Notes: generated by a model from the sequence alone, not told the origin. A stretch of 42,502 nt of DNA from an uncultured Selenomonadaceae bacterium (GCA_905236725.1 CAJOCT010000004.1:1-42502); one strand, 5' to 3'; positions 8,439-17,003 are shown, counted from the first letter of the stretch. Numbers and translations: made by a program.

Positions 8439-8449
8439 TTGATTTCATA

Positions 8450-8525
8450 TGGAGCCGACTGTCAGACTCGAACTGACGACCTGCGCATTACGAATGCGCT
8501 GCTCTACCAACTGAGCCAAGTCGGC
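8450..8525 (-). tRNA. tRNA-Thr (anticodon CGT)
   Basis: A 76-nt cloverleaf on the minus strand. The acceptor arm GCCGACT pairs with AGTCGGC, the anticodon stem GCGCA/TGCGC encloses loop TTCGTAA (anticodon CGT, reading ACG), the T arm contains GTTCGAGTC, and CCA is encoded. It has its own consensus promoter and terminator. Confidence 0.97.
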
Positions 8526-8535
8526 AACTTCGCGG

Positions 8536-8564
8536 ATATTATCACAAATATTTTAACTTGTCAA
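8536..8564 (-). promoter_or_regulatory. Promoter of tRNA-Thr
   Basis: On the minus strand consensus TTGACA, a 17-bp spacer and TAATAT, 10 bp before the mature tRNA 5' end. Confidence 0.75.
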
Positions 8565-8567
8565 TAT

Positions 8568-9626
8568 TTATTCGTCCGTGCTGTAGCTTGTTATGGAAAA
8601 ATTTTTATTTCTGTTCAAATTTATTTCATCGCCGCTTTCGGTGACGATAGTCGGCATTGCGGAAAAATCTTTCGGGTAAAAAACGACTCGACCTTTTTGC
8701 CCGTTGCTCAAAGTGACAGTCGAACCGATTAAACTGTCTTTGATTCGCGTGAAAAGCGGAACGCAGACCGCCGGATCAAAAATTGAGTAAACATCTTTCG
8801 TAAAATATTGAACTGCGTCGAAGGGAGTTTTTTTCACGTTGCCTTCGCGCTCGGAAGTCAAATTGTCGTAAGCGTCCGCAACTGCAACGACTCGGGCGAA
8901 GGGATGAATTTTTTCGCCCTTCAAATGCTTCGGAAAGCCGTTGCCGTTCATTTGCTCATGATGATAGCGAACGATTGACGGAATCGGCTCTTCAAACTCC
9001 AATTTTTTCAGCAGATTAAAACCTTTCTGCGAATGAGTTTTATAAATTTCAAGTTCTTCCTCGCTCATATCTTCGACGCGTTTATTCATCAACTCGGCGG
9101 AAAATTCGGTTTTGCCCACGTCGTGAAGAAAAGCGGCGGTGACAATCGTGCGAATATCTTCCCACTTGTAATGCATCCACTTTGCGATAATTCCGGAAAA
9201 AATTGCGACGCGCTCGGAATGAAGGGCCAAAGTCGTATTCATATGCGCAAGGTTGAAAAGATAATTAACAGACGCGTGATTGTCCGCCATAGGCAAAATA
9301 TTCGCGGCAAGTTTCGCAGTGGTTTCCTTTGCTTTTACTCCGTCGTTGAGTTCGTTGAAAACTTGTTCGGCAAGTTTGGAAACTTTTTTGAAATCGTGAG
9401 TGAAAGCAGAATCTTTTTTTACAACTGCCGCCGCCTGCTGAAAATTTTTACTCAAATCAAATTCGTCTTTTATGAAAACTGCGGGAACGTCCAACTTTTT
9501 CAATCGCTCGATATTTGCTTCGGTCAGTTCGGTATTTTCCGAAAGAACGATGATGAATTGATCGTTGGTGACTGTTCTCGCCAAAACCATGCCGACTTTT
9601 AATTCGTCTACAGAAACGGCTTTCAC
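8568..9626 (-). CDS. HD-GYP-type phosphodiesterase-like protein with degenerate GYP motif
   Basis: Probable cyclic-di-GMP turnover or signalling protein, 352 residues, cytoplasmic. The N-terminal part has the DELKVGMVLARTV segment common at the start of HD-GYP proteins. The HD domain follows with HSERVAIF, the metal pair in AAFLHDVGK (His168, Asp169) and HHEQMNGNGFP at about 222-232. In active HD-GYP enzymes the last motif is normally HHExxDGxGYP, so Asp to Asn and Tyr to Phe changes are present and activity is uncertain. GTG 9626 is the likely start: GGAGG lies 8 nt upstream, inside an open frame that begins with an ATG lacking its own binding site. Confidence 0.8.
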   Translation of the reverse strand: MKAVSVDELKVGMVLARTVTNDQFIIVLSENTELTEANIERLKKLDVPAVFIKDEFDLSKNFQQAAAVVKKDSAFTHDFKKVSKLAEQVFNELNDGVKAKETTAKLAANILPMADNHASVNYLFNLAHMNTTLALHSERVAIFSGIIAKWMHYKWEDIRTIVTAAFLHDVGKTEFSAELMNKRVEDMSEEELEIYKTHSQKGFNLLKKLEFEEPIPSIVRYHHEQMNGNGFPKHLKGEKIHPFARVVAVADAYDNLTSEREGNVKKTPFDAVQYFTKDVYSIFDPAVCVPLFTRIKDSLIGSTVTLSNGQKGRVVFYPKDFSAMPTIVTESGDEINLNRNKNFSITSYSTDE

Positions 9627-9647
9627 TTCAAAAACCTCCATTCAAAC

Positions 9648-9676
9648 TTGCAAAGAAAAATTTAATCAAGTATAAT
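9648..9676 (+). promoter_or_regulatory. Promoter of the amino-acid ABC transporter genes
   Basis: TTGCAA, a 17-bp spacer and perfect TATAAT, 43 bp before the start codon, in the gap between divergent genes. Confidence 0.75.
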
Positions 9677-9718
9677 TCAAAAGCTCAAAAAACACAATGA
9701 AAGGGAGATTTTTTTAAG

Positions 9719-10534
9719 ATGAAAAAAATTTTTTTGGCGATGACCCTGTTACTGACAATGCTGTTTACGGGTTGCGGCGGTGATCAGCCGAAAGATTCGG
9801 GCGGTGCAGGAAAAACCGATCAGAAAAAAATTGTCGTCGGACTCGATGACGAATATCCGCCGATGGGTTTTAAAGATGAAAAAAATGAAATCGTCGGTTT
9901 TGACGTTGACCTGGCAAAAGCCGCGGCGAAAAAACTTGATATGGAAGTTGAGTTTAAGGGAATTGACTGGTCAAGCAAAGAGGCAGAATTAAAATCCGGG
10001 CGCGTCGATGTTCTTTGGAACGGCTTGGATATTACTCCCGAGCGCAAAGAAAATATGTTGTTCAGCGATCCTTACATGGATAACCGTCAAATTATTTTCG
10101 TTCGCAAGGGCGGAGATGTTCAAATTTCTTCCGAGGCTGAACTTGCGGGCAAAGCTGTCGGAACTCAAGCGGCTTCCACTGCCGAAGATTACATCAACAG
10201 CCAAGAACAGCTCAAAAATTCTTTCAAAGAATTTAAAACTTACGGCGATTACATGAGCGCGTTTATGGAACTTGAAAACGGCAGAATGGACGCTGTAATT
10301 TGCGACGAAATTGTCGGCCGTTATTACATGTCGAAACACCCCGATAAAATCGAAGCTCTTGACGTGACTGTCGGACCCGTGAGCGAATTTGGTATTGCCT
10401 TCGCAAAAGAAAATACCGCTCTTCGCGACAAAGTTCAAAAAGCATTTGACGAAATTATCGCGGACGGCACGGCAAAGAAAATTTCTGAAGAATGGTTTGG
10501 CGTTGATTTGCTCAAAACAAAAGACAAAAAATAA
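9719..10534 (+). CDS. Polar amino-acid ABC transporter substrate-binding lipoprotein
   Basis: Captures a polar amino acid (family 3 solute-binding protein: glutamine, cystine, arginine and similar) outside the membrane. The 271-residue protein has a lipoprotein signal with lipobox LFTGC (Cys19), then the typical GLDDEYPPMGF and GFDVDLAKAAAKKL segments, and the ligand-pocket region DVLWNGLDITPERK, where family members usually show N-x-T-x-T-x-E-R. A second lobe has GKAVGTQAAST. ATG follows AGGGAG. The permease gene begins 9 nt after the stop. The exact amino acid cannot be read from the sequence. Confidence 0.9.
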   Translation: MKKIFLAMTLLLTMLFTGCGGDQPKDSGGAGKTDQKKIVVGLDDEYPPMGFKDEKNEIVGFDVDLAKAAAKKLDMEVEFKGIDWSSKEAELKSGRVDVLWNGLDITPERKENMLFSDPYMDNRQIIFVRKGGDVQISSEAELAGKAVGTQAASTAEDYINSQEQLKNSFKEFKTYGDYMSAFMELENGRMDAVICDEIVGRYYMSKHPDKIEALDVTVGPVSEFGIAFAKENTALRDKVQKAFDEIIADGTAKKISEEWFGVDLLKTKDKK

Positions 10535-10543
10535 TTTCTGCTG

Positions 10544-11188
10544 ATGGATAAATTTTTCAACATGACGCTCCTCATCATGGAAGGAGCGGAAGTCACGCTG
10601 ACAATTTTTTTCGTGACGTTGCTTTTAAGTTTACCGTTGGGCGGATTGGCGGCGTTGGGCAGAATTTCCACCTTCGCGCCGATAAGATATTTAATGGAGT
10701 TTTACGTATGGATAATGCGCGGAACTCCTTTAATGTTGCAACTTTTATTCGTTTACTTCGCCCTGCCGATGGTCGGAATAATGTTGCCCGACGTGGCGGC
10801 GGCACTTCTCGCCTTCACGCTGAATTATGCGGCGTACTTTGCGGAAATTTTTCGCGCAGGCATCCAGGCAATTCCGCGCGGGCAGTACGAAGCGTCAATG
10901 GCACTCGGTTTGAAACATTGGCAGATGATGCGCCACATAATTTTCCCGCAAGTCTTGCGCGTCGTCCTCCCGCCGATTTCAAACGAAACAATAAACTTGG
11001 TCAAAGATACTTCGCTGATTTATATTTTGGCGATGAACGATTTATTGAGAGTTGCGCGGACGATTGTTCAAAGAGAATTTGACATGACACCGTTTGTAAT
11101 CGCCGGAATTTTTTACCTCGCGATGACTGCGATTTTGACTTGGATATTCAAAAAACTTGAACAGCGTTACGGCTCATATGAAACCTAA
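10544..11188 (+). CDS. Polar amino-acid ABC transporter permease (HisM/GlnP type)
   Basis: Membrane component that moves the amino acid delivered by the preceding binding protein. At 214 residues it has the family's usual size and about five hydrophobic helices. The sequences VWIMRGTPLMLQLLFVY and FRAGIQAIPRGQYEASMALG are typical, the latter leading into the EAA loop that docks the ATPase. The Shine-Dalgarno sequence is weak, so translation may depend on coupling with the upstream gene. No ATP-binding subunit follows; the next gene is a cell-wall amidase. The ATPase must be supplied from elsewhere. Confidence 0.9.
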   Translation: MDKFFNMTLLIMEGAEVTLTIFFVTLLLSLPLGGLAALGRISTFAPIRYLMEFYVWIMRGTPLMLQLLFVYFALPMVGIMLPDVAAALLAFTLNYAAYFAEIFRAGIQAIPRGQYEASMALGLKHWQMMRHIIFPQVLRVVLPPISNETINLVKDTSLIYILAMNDLLRVARTIVQREFDMTPFVIAGIFYLAMTAILTWIFKKLEQRYGSYET

Positions 11189-11210
11189 ATTTTTAAAGAG
11201 GGGGCTTGGA

Positions 11211-12584
11211 ATGGTTAGGAAAGTATGGCTGAGTCTCCTGATTTTTTTGTTTATGGGCTCGGTCACGGCAAGCGCGGCAAGATTGGAAAATGTTCGGCAC
11301 AGTTACGGCTCGGGAACTTTAAGAATCGTTTTGGATTTGACCGAAGAAATTGAATTTGTTGAGTCGACTGCGGAAAATCCTTCGCGCTCGATTATCGACT
11401 TGCAGAATACAACCGTCAGCAACGAATTTCATAATTACTTTAAAGAATTAAATTCGACGGCGGCAAAAAAAATCAGGGTCGCGCGGTTTAACGATTCGAC
11501 TGTCAGAGTCGTTATCGAAACGATGGCGGCGATAAAAATTTTTAAACTCAACGGCGGACCTTCGGGTCACAGAATTGTTATCGACGTTGGCAACGCCGAT
11601 TTCAAAGAAAATCCCGAATTAAACAAAGCGCAAACTGATGCCGAAAAGAAAGCCGCCGAAGAAAAAGCCGAAGCCGAAAAGAAAGCCGCCGAAGAAAAAG
11701 CTGAGGCAGATAAAAAAGCCGCTGAAGAAAAAGCTGAGGCAGAGAAAAAGGCCGCCGAAGAAAAAGCCAAAGCTGAGAAAAAAGCCGCCGAAGAAAAAGC
11801 CAAAGCTGAGAAAAAAGCCGCTGAAGAAAAAGCTAAAGCAGAGAAAAAGGCCGCCGAAGAAAAAGCCAAGGCTGAGAAAAAGGCCGCCGAAGAAAAAGCT
11901 AAGGCCGAAAAAAAGGCTAAAGAAAAAGAACGCAAGGAAAAAGATCGCAAAGAAAAAGACGATTCGCCCAAAGACGTCGACGAGGAAATTAAAGAACTCA
12001 CCGGCTTGAAAGGAAAAATTATCGTACTCGATCCGGGTCACGGCGGAAACGACGCGGGCGCAATCGGTCCGACAGGCGTTATGGAAAAAACCGTCACACT
12101 TCGCGTCGCCCTCGAACTCGAAAAACTTTTGAGGGAAAAAGAAGCTGTCGTCATCATGACGCGCACGACCGACAAAACTGTTTCGCCGAAAGGCTCAAAG
12201 GCCTCCGACATCGAAGAACTGCAGGCGCGCTGTGACGTTGCCAACAGAGAAAAGGCAGATATTTTCATCTCGATTCACGCGGACAGCTTCACCAATCCTG
12301 CGGCACGCGGCACGACCGGTTATTATTACGCGAAAAGTGACACCGACGACGGCAGAAGGCTGGCGGATGCAATTCGGCGCGGACTTTGTGAGCAAATTAA
12401 AACTCCGAGCCGCGGAACAAAGCCCTGCAATTTTTACGTCGTCAGGCACACGGACATGCCCGCAACTTTATTGGAACTTGCTTTTATTTCCAATCCCGAA
12501 GAAGAAAAAATTCTCGACTCCGAAGACGGTGTAAAAAAAGCCGCTCAAGGAATTTTGGACGGTATCGAAGATTATTTCGGCTGA
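11211..12584 (+). CDS. N-acetylmuramoyl-L-alanine amidase with AMIN domain and hendecad-repeat linker
   Basis: Secreted zinc hydrolase that cuts the amide bond between muramic acid and the peptide stem, probably during cell separation. The 457-residue protein has a signal peptide (cleavage near ASA-A, residue 24), an AMIN domain (about 25-125), and an Ala/Lys/Glu linker of eight 11-residue repeats (144-231) plus a degenerate ninth. An Amidase_3 domain follows with His277 (DPGHGG), Glu292, His356 (SIHAD) and catalytic Glu422 (LLELAFISN). ATG 11211 has GAGGGGG 6 nt upstream; the open frame extends 18 codons back into the permease gene. A terminator follows at 12591. Confidence 0.9.
   Translation: MVRKVWLSLLIFLFMGSVTASAARLENVRHSYGSGTLRIVLDLTEEIEFVESTAENPSRSIIDLQNTTVSNEFHNYFKELNSTAAKKIRVARFNDSTVRVVIETMAAIKIFKLNGGPSGHRIVIDVGNADFKENPELNKAQTDAEKKAAEEKAEAEKKAAEEKAEADKKAAEEKAEAEKKAAEEKAKAEKKAAEEKAKAEKKAAEEKAKAEKKAAEEKAKAEKKAAEEKAKAEKKAKEKERKEKDRKEKDDSPKDVDEEIKELTGLKGKIIVLDPGHGGNDAGAIGPTGVMEKTVTLRVALELEKLLREKEAVVIMTRTTDKTVSPKGSKASDIEELQARCDVANREKADIFISIHADSFTNPAARGTTGYYYAKSDTDDGRRLADAIRRGLCEQIKTPSRGTKPCNFYVVRHTDMPATLLELAFISNPEEEKILDSEDGVKKAAQGILDGIEDYFG
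11640..11930 (+). repeat. 33-bp in-frame tandem repeat in the amidase gene
   Basis: Eight complete units (11640-11903) encode AEKKAAEEKAE or AEKKAAEEKAK, with synonymous differences and one Asp variant, and a degenerate ninth runs into a KEKERKEK tail. An 11-residue period suits a right-handed or straight coiled-coil rod. The number of copies may vary between strains. Confidence 0.9.
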
Positions 12585-12590
12585 TAAAAT

Positions 12591-12638
12591 AAAAAATCTC
12601 CTGCGATAAAAAAAAATTATCACGGGAGATTTTTTTTA
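12591..12638 (+). terminator. Terminator after the amidase gene
   Basis: AATCTCCTGCGATAA and TTATCACGGGAGATT form a long, slightly mismatched stem followed by eight T. It may also serve the minus-strand gene ending at 12679. Confidence 0.8.
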
Positions 12639-12678
12639 TTTGAGAGAAAAAATTTTTTTGTCCGCCGCACTTGTCGAA

Positions 12679-13404
12679 TTATCGCCTGCCAAAAATTTGT
12701 TGATTTACATAATTTTTGTACTCCGCCTCCGTCATATCGGCGATAATTTCAACTTTTATGCCTTGACCTTCCAAAAAATTTTTGTACTGTTGAATACTTT
12801 CATCTTTCAATTTTTGAATATCGACAGTCTCTTTGGTGAAAGTATCTTCTTTTGAAACCAGTTTTTGCGCGTCCGAATCAATTTTGCATTCCAAAACTTT
12901 TATGTCATCGCCGTCGGGAACTTTGACGGAAAACTCAAGATTTTTTCCGCTCTTCGACATACTGACATCAAAACTTCCGTAACGCCACAAAAGTTGACTC
13001 GGCGAATTTTCTGCAAATTTTGTATTGGTTAACTCATAAGAATCCATCTGCGCGGATTTTTCATCTTTTATTTTGAGAAAAGTTATCGCCATGACATTTC
13101 CCGAAGAATCTTTTTTGACGCAATACCATTCGCCAATCAAATTATTTTCGGCGGCAGGTTTATTTTCTGTGACGGGCGGTTTATTTTCGCTTGAAGTATT
13201 ACTTCCTCCGGAAAGAGCAATCATCAAAATAAACGAAGCCGCGCAGACCGCTCCGATAATTTTTTTTGTCTTGCTGACCGACAAATAATTTTCATCGCTC
13301 TCATATGATTCGCCCGCCGCCTTTCGTGCATTGGCTTTTTTTCTCCAGAAAACTATAAACGCGACCAAACTCACAAGCCAAACTAAAAAAAATAATACGC
13401 TCAT
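12679..13404 (-). CDS. Uncharacterised membrane-anchored protein
   Basis: I do not recognise a family. The 241-residue protein has two hydrophobic helices (about 2-19 and 48-65) separated by a short charged loop. A Ser/Asn/Pro-rich linker (TENKPAAENN) and a domain beginning NLIGEWYCVKKDSSGN follow; the alternating pattern of strands (LIGEW..., ITFLKI, ...LECKIDSDAQKL) recalls small lipocalin-like or copper-amine-oxidase-type beta folds, but that is only an impression. It starts at an ATG behind GGAGGGTG. It lies just downstream of another exported protein gene (25-bp gap), suggesting a two-gene envelope operon. Confidence 0.65.
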   Translation of the reverse strand: MSVLFFLVWLVSLVAFIVFWRKKANARKAAGESYESDENYLSVSKTKKIIGAVCAASFILMIALSGGSNTSSENKPPVTENKPAAENNLIGEWYCVKKDSSGNVMAITFLKIKDEKSAQMDSYELTNTKFAENSPSQLLWRYGSFDVSMSKSGKNLEFSVKVPDGDDIKVLECKIDSDAQKLVSKEDTFTKETVDIQKLKDESIQQYKNFLEGQGIKVEIIADMTEAEYKNYVNQQIFGRR

Positions 13405-13429
13405 TTAAAGTTTCACCCTCCCAAAAAAT

Positions 13430-14578
13430 TTAATCCGCGTAACGAATACTGATATACTCAACTAAATTTTTGCCCTCTTCGACTGCAAAACGAGTGATGA
13501 TTTCTTTTCCGGAAAATTTTGAGCGATACTCATACATTTCAAGACCTTTGTTTCGATAAATAGAATAGTCTTCGCCGTAAGCCGCAACAAAATTTTGAAT
13601 GGTTGAGCCGACGTGAATCCCGCGAGAAGTTAAATAATTTGAAGAGTATGAAATTATACAAGCCGCCGCGTCGTGATTATAATCCACTGTCAACGCGTCG
13701 CCATATGAACAGCGTGAAAAACCGGTCGGCGCAACATCTTTTTTTGTCGGCTCGCCAAATTTTCCGTTGACTGAATTTATAGAATCGCCCAAAGAAATTC
13801 CGCCGATTGAAATTTCGTTATCGGCTTTCGTCGCAGAAGGTTGAGGCGTTTCGACTTTATCAACATTTTTTTGCGGGGATTGAGTTTGAGGCGGCTTTTG
13901 AGTTTGAGGCGGTTTTGAATTTGATGAACTTTCGCTTCGTTGACAAATGTCTCCGGCATCTTCGGGCAACATTTCAATTCCCGCCGCTTCCAAAACTTTC
14001 GCGATTGCGGCGGCTGAAGATTTATAACGGTCGTCTTGTTGTTTACCCTTTGCCGCCAAAAGTGTCGCGTCAGCCATCACCACGCCTTTGCTCGCGTCTT
14101 TATCGTACGGCGCAATAAACATGTCGAAATATATTTCAAAAAGTCCCTGTCCCGCGTCGATGTTATGTTCTCGGAGCTCGGCAAATTTTTTTACAATTTT
14201 ACTTTCGGCGTATTTTTCCAAATCGTGTTCATATTTCATTACATAACCGCTGATCGTCGCACTTGTCGCCATTCCTCCGATAAGCGGAACCCTCGAAATA
14301 AAAGCGAGTGCGGGCGTAATCGTGCCTTGAAAAAATTTTGTCCTTTGCTGAATGATGGGACGGGTTTTTTCAACGTAATTTCTTAAATTTTCCAACTCCG
14401 CGGGGTCTTGAATGCCGGCAATAATTTCCTGTTCGAGTTTGGTGTCGTCGGTTTGCATTAAACCCTGCGCCGCGTTTATTGCCAAGTCCGCAGTCTCGGA
14501 AATTATCGCGTGAGTTGTCGAAACATTTGCGAAAAAAATTCCAAAACTCAACGCGAGGCAAGCGAAAAATTTTTTCAT
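13430..14578 (-). CDS. Uncharacterised secreted protein with C-terminal SmpA/BLIP-like repeats
   Basis: A 382-residue exported protein. The signal peptide ends near THA-I (residue 24). An alpha-helical N-terminal domain (about 25-210) is followed by a Pro/Gln-rich linker (PPQTQKPPQTQSPQ) and a C-terminal domain. The C-terminal domain has two similar halves, ISIGGISLGDSINSVNGKFGEP and IHVGSTIQNFVAAYGED, in the style of SmpA/BamE or beta-lactamase-inhibitor-protein folds. ATG 14578 has a GGAGG site at ideal distance. Function is unknown; the fold suggestion rests on the LGDS...FGEP pattern only. Confidence 0.65.
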   Translation of the reverse strand: MKKFFACLALSFGIFFANVSTTHAIISETADLAINAAQGLMQTDDTKLEQEIIAGIQDPAELENLRNYVEKTRPIIQQRTKFFQGTITPALAFISRVPLIGGMATSATISGYVMKYEHDLEKYAESKIVKKFAELREHNIDAGQGLFEIYFDMFIAPYDKDASKGVVMADATLLAAKGKQQDDRYKSSAAAIAKVLEAAGIEMLPEDAGDICQRSESSSNSKPPQTQKPPQTQSPQKNVDKVETPQPSATKADNEISIGGISLGDSINSVNGKFGEPTKKDVAPTGFSRCSYGDALTVDYNHDAAACIISYSSNYLTSRGIHVGSTIQNFVAAYGEDYSIYRNKGLEMYEYRSKFSGKEIITRFAVEEGKNLVEYISIRYAD

Positions 14579-14720
14579 AAAAATACCTCCTTTGAAAAGA
14601 AAAAAATCTATTTTGAAATTTTACAGTTGAACACATCTCAAAAACTATTCTACAAAATTTTTTTTTAAAAGTACTTACCCCGCAGGTAAGAATTTTTATT
14701 TTTTTATTGAATTATTTCGA

Positions 14721-14763
14721 CAAAAAAAATCTCCGACAAAATTTTCGTCAGAGATTTTTTTTA
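14721..14763. terminator. Bidirectional terminator downstream of ribD
   Basis: AATCTCCGAC pairs with GTCAGAGATT around an AAAATTTTC loop, flanked by A and T runs on both sides. It terminates ribD on the minus strand and shields the secreted-protein gene that follows at 14578. Confidence 0.75.
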
Positions 14764-14777
14764 TGAGAAATTTTAGT

Positions 14778-15854
14778 TTAAATATAACCGCCGATTAAAA
14801 AGTCTTCGCCGATTTTTTCGACAGAAAAATTTTTTAATTGCACCGCGTCAGAAATATTTTCAAAGCCCGCGCCCTCGACGGCAGTCAAAGAATTTTTTCC
14901 GCCAATGATCTTCGGCGCAATGAATGCAAAAATTTTATCGACCAAATTTTCTTTCAGCATGGAAAAATGCAAAGTTCCGCCGCCCTCAAGCAAAATCGAA
15001 GTTATTTCACGTTTTGCAAGTTCTTTCATCAAAAAAGTTAAATCAACTTTTTCGCCGTCAGTCTCAATAATTTCCACGCCGCAATTTTTCAGCGCGGAAA
15101 TTTTTTCACGCGGCGCATTTTTCGTCACGGCAAGAATATTTTTCGCAAGCCTGTCACGAATAATTTTTGAGTCGAGAGGAATTTTTGCTAAGCTGTCAAC
15201 AATAATTCTCGTCGGATTTTTTCCGTCAACAAGTCGCGTCGTCAAACTCGGATTATCCGCCAAAACCGTCCCGATTCCGACCATAATCGCGTCAGAAATA
15301 TCGCGCAGATGATGAGAAAATTTTCTTGATTCTTCGCACGAAATCCATTTTGATTGACCTGTCACGGTTGAAATTTTTCCGTCGAGAGAGCAGGCAAATT
15401 TTGCGGTGACGAAGGGAATTTTTTTTGTAATCCATTTAAAAAAAACTTCATTCAAAACTTTTGCCTCGTCCTCCAAAATTCCGACATTAACTTCGATTCC
15501 GGCGGATTTTAAAATTTCAATGCCGCGCCCTGAAACTTTCGGATTCGGGTCTTTCATCGCGATAAAAATTTTTTTTATTCCCGCGTCAACAATTTTATTC
15601 GCACAAGGCGGAGTTCGTCCGAAATGTGAGCAGGGTTCAAGAGTGACATACATCGTCGAATTTTTCGCGAGTTCGCCCGCCATATTCAGCGCGTGAATTT
15701 CGGCGTGAGGAGTTCCCGCCTTTCTGTGCCAGCCTTCCGCAATAATTTTTCCGTCCTTGACAATCACCGCGCCTACCAGCGGATTCGGCGAAGTTCTTCC
15801 CTCAGCATTTTTCGCAATTCTCAACGCCTCGCGCATAAAAATTTCATCAGACAA
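14778..15854 (-). CDS. ribD: Bifunctional riboflavin biosynthesis deaminase/reductase RibD
   Basis: Catalyses two consecutive steps of riboflavin synthesis: deamination of the diaminopyrimidine intermediate and NADPH-dependent reduction of the ribosyl side chain. The 358-residue protein has an N-terminal zinc deaminase domain (His50-Ala-Glu52, then Cys75 and Cys84 in PCSHFGRTPPC). Its C-terminal reductase domain carries AKFACSLDGKIST and LLEGGGTLHFSML. TTG 15854 is the likely start, with AAGGGAGG 7 nt upstream. The upstream gene stops at 15869, so the two are close enough to share a transcript. No other riboflavin genes and no FMN riboswitch are nearby, which is unusual as rib genes often cluster. 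Confidence 0.93.
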   Translation of the reverse strand: MSDEIFMREALRIAKNAEGRTSPNPLVGAVIVKDGKIIAEGWHRKAGTPHAEIHALNMAGELAKNSTMYVTLEPCSHFGRTPPCANKIVDAGIKKIFIAMKDPNPKVSGRGIEILKSAGIEVNVGILEDEAKVLNEVFFKWITKKIPFVTAKFACSLDGKISTVTGQSKWISCEESRKFSHHLRDISDAIMVGIGTVLADNPSLTTRLVDGKNPTRIIVDSLAKIPLDSKIIRDRLAKNILAVTKNAPREKISALKNCGVEIIETDGEKVDLTFLMKELAKREITSILLEGGGTLHFSMLKENLVDKIFAFIAPKIIGGKNSLTAVEGAGFENISDAVQLKNFSVEKIGEDFLIGGYI

Positions 15855-15868
15855 AATTTTTCCTCCCT

Positions 15869-16978
15869 TCAATCGACAACTTCGGCACCTTCAACCAGCC
15901 AATCGATATTTTTCAAAAGTTCGTCGTCGCTTATGACCTCGTTTTCTTCACAACGCAAATTTCCCTTGTTATCATAAATTTCGTCGCAAAAAATTAAATT
16001 ATTTCCGCTAGTCAATTCCGTGTAAATCGACGACAAAATCACTCGCGAATGCGTATCGATAACATCCGAATAATCCGAAAGCATTATTGCCTGTTGCCGC
16101 GTATCGATCCAATAATTTCTGAGCGAAACCAAATCGCCTTTCAAATATTTTTGCAAAATGTCATCGTAAAATAAATCCCAGCGGCAAATTACCGAAGCCA
16201 GATAATGATCTGAATAATTTTCCAAAAGCGCGTTATAGGCGATAAAATCCACGCCGAATTTTTCCGCAACCTTGCCGACCGCGTCTTCGTTTTGATGGTA
16301 GGTCAAAACATCCGCGTTATATTTTTCTATCAAAATTGCCGCATTTTTTTCCTCGACTTCTTCGTTTTGCCAAGCACCCGTCCACATAACGAAAACTTTT
16401 GCGTCCGGGTTTGTCCGCCGAACTCCGAGCGTGAAGGCGTTTATACCGCGATTGACTTGGGAATTCGGCATTGCCGCAACGTATCCTATCGAATTTGTTT
16501 TCGTTCTCATTCCCGCCAGCGCACCCGAGATATAACGCCCTTCGTACATTCTTGCAAAGCACGAAGTCAAATTTTTTGCCTGCTCCAAACTCGACGTGCT
16601 TACAAAAGTTACATTCGGATATTTTTCCATCAGCGGCAAAACTTCTTTCGGATAATTAAAACTCAACAAAAAAATAATTTTCGCGCCTTCGGAAATTAAA
16701 TTTTCGACCGCTTCGGGACACTTGCCGGAATTTTCGGGGATATTGTATCTGCACAAAAGTTGTAAATTTAAACCTTCGCAAGCCTTTTTTATCCCCCTGT
16801 AATGCGATTCGTTCCAGCCTTTCTCATTGATGTCGCCGGTGATTATAAAACCGACTTTATTTTCTTCCCATTCCAAATCTTCGTCAATATAAAAATTCAT
16901 CAAATAAATTGCCGAAAGAATTGAGAAAATAACTACTCCGATCAAGATTTTCAAAAATTTTTTCTCATAAATGTTCAC
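15869..16978 (-). CDS. BMP-family (Med-like) substrate-binding protein, membrane-anchored
   Basis: A 369-residue protein of the basic membrane protein family, which binds nucleosides or related ligands for ABC uptake. The N-terminus holds a membrane helix (about 8-28) without a lipobox, so it is anchored rather than lipidated. The binding fold shows VGFIITGDINEKGWN, the GRYISGALAGMRTKTNSIGYVAA hinge region and GINAFTLGVRRTNP. GTG 16978 follows AGGTGA; an alternative start 15 codons upstream lies next to a terminator. No permease or ATPase genes are adjacent, so it is an orphan binding protein or acts as a sensor, and its ligand is unknown. Confidence 0.8.
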   Translation of the reverse strand: MNIYEKKFLKILIGVVIFSILSAIYLMNFYIDEDLEWEENKVGFIITGDINEKGWNESHYRGIKKACEGLNLQLLCRYNIPENSGKCPEAVENLISEGAKIIFLLSFNYPKEVLPLMEKYPNVTFVSTSSLEQAKNLTSCFARMYEGRYISGALAGMRTKTNSIGYVAAMPNSQVNRGINAFTLGVRRTNPDAKVFVMWTGAWQNEEVEEKNAAILIEKYNADVLTYHQNEDAVGKVAEKFGVDFIAYNALLENYSDHYLASVICRWDLFYDDILQKYLKGDLVSLRNYWIDTRQQAIMLSDYSDVIDTHSRVILSSIYTELTSGNNLIFCDEIYDNKGNLRCEENEVISDDELLKNIDWLVEGAEVVD

Positions 16979-17003
16979 GGTCTCACCTAAAAATTTTTCG
17001 ACG

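Noticed and set aside
8212-8448. Minus-strand open frame of 78 codons between yhdT and tRNA-Thr
   Set aside because: It covers the promoter, inverted repeat and tRNA terminator, and its composition is Phe/Lys-rich low complexity.
11567-12041. Long minus-strand open frames rich in Ser/Ala/Phe or Gly/Phe
   Set aside because: They are mirror images of the Lys/Ala/Glu repeat in the amidase gene and have no start signals.
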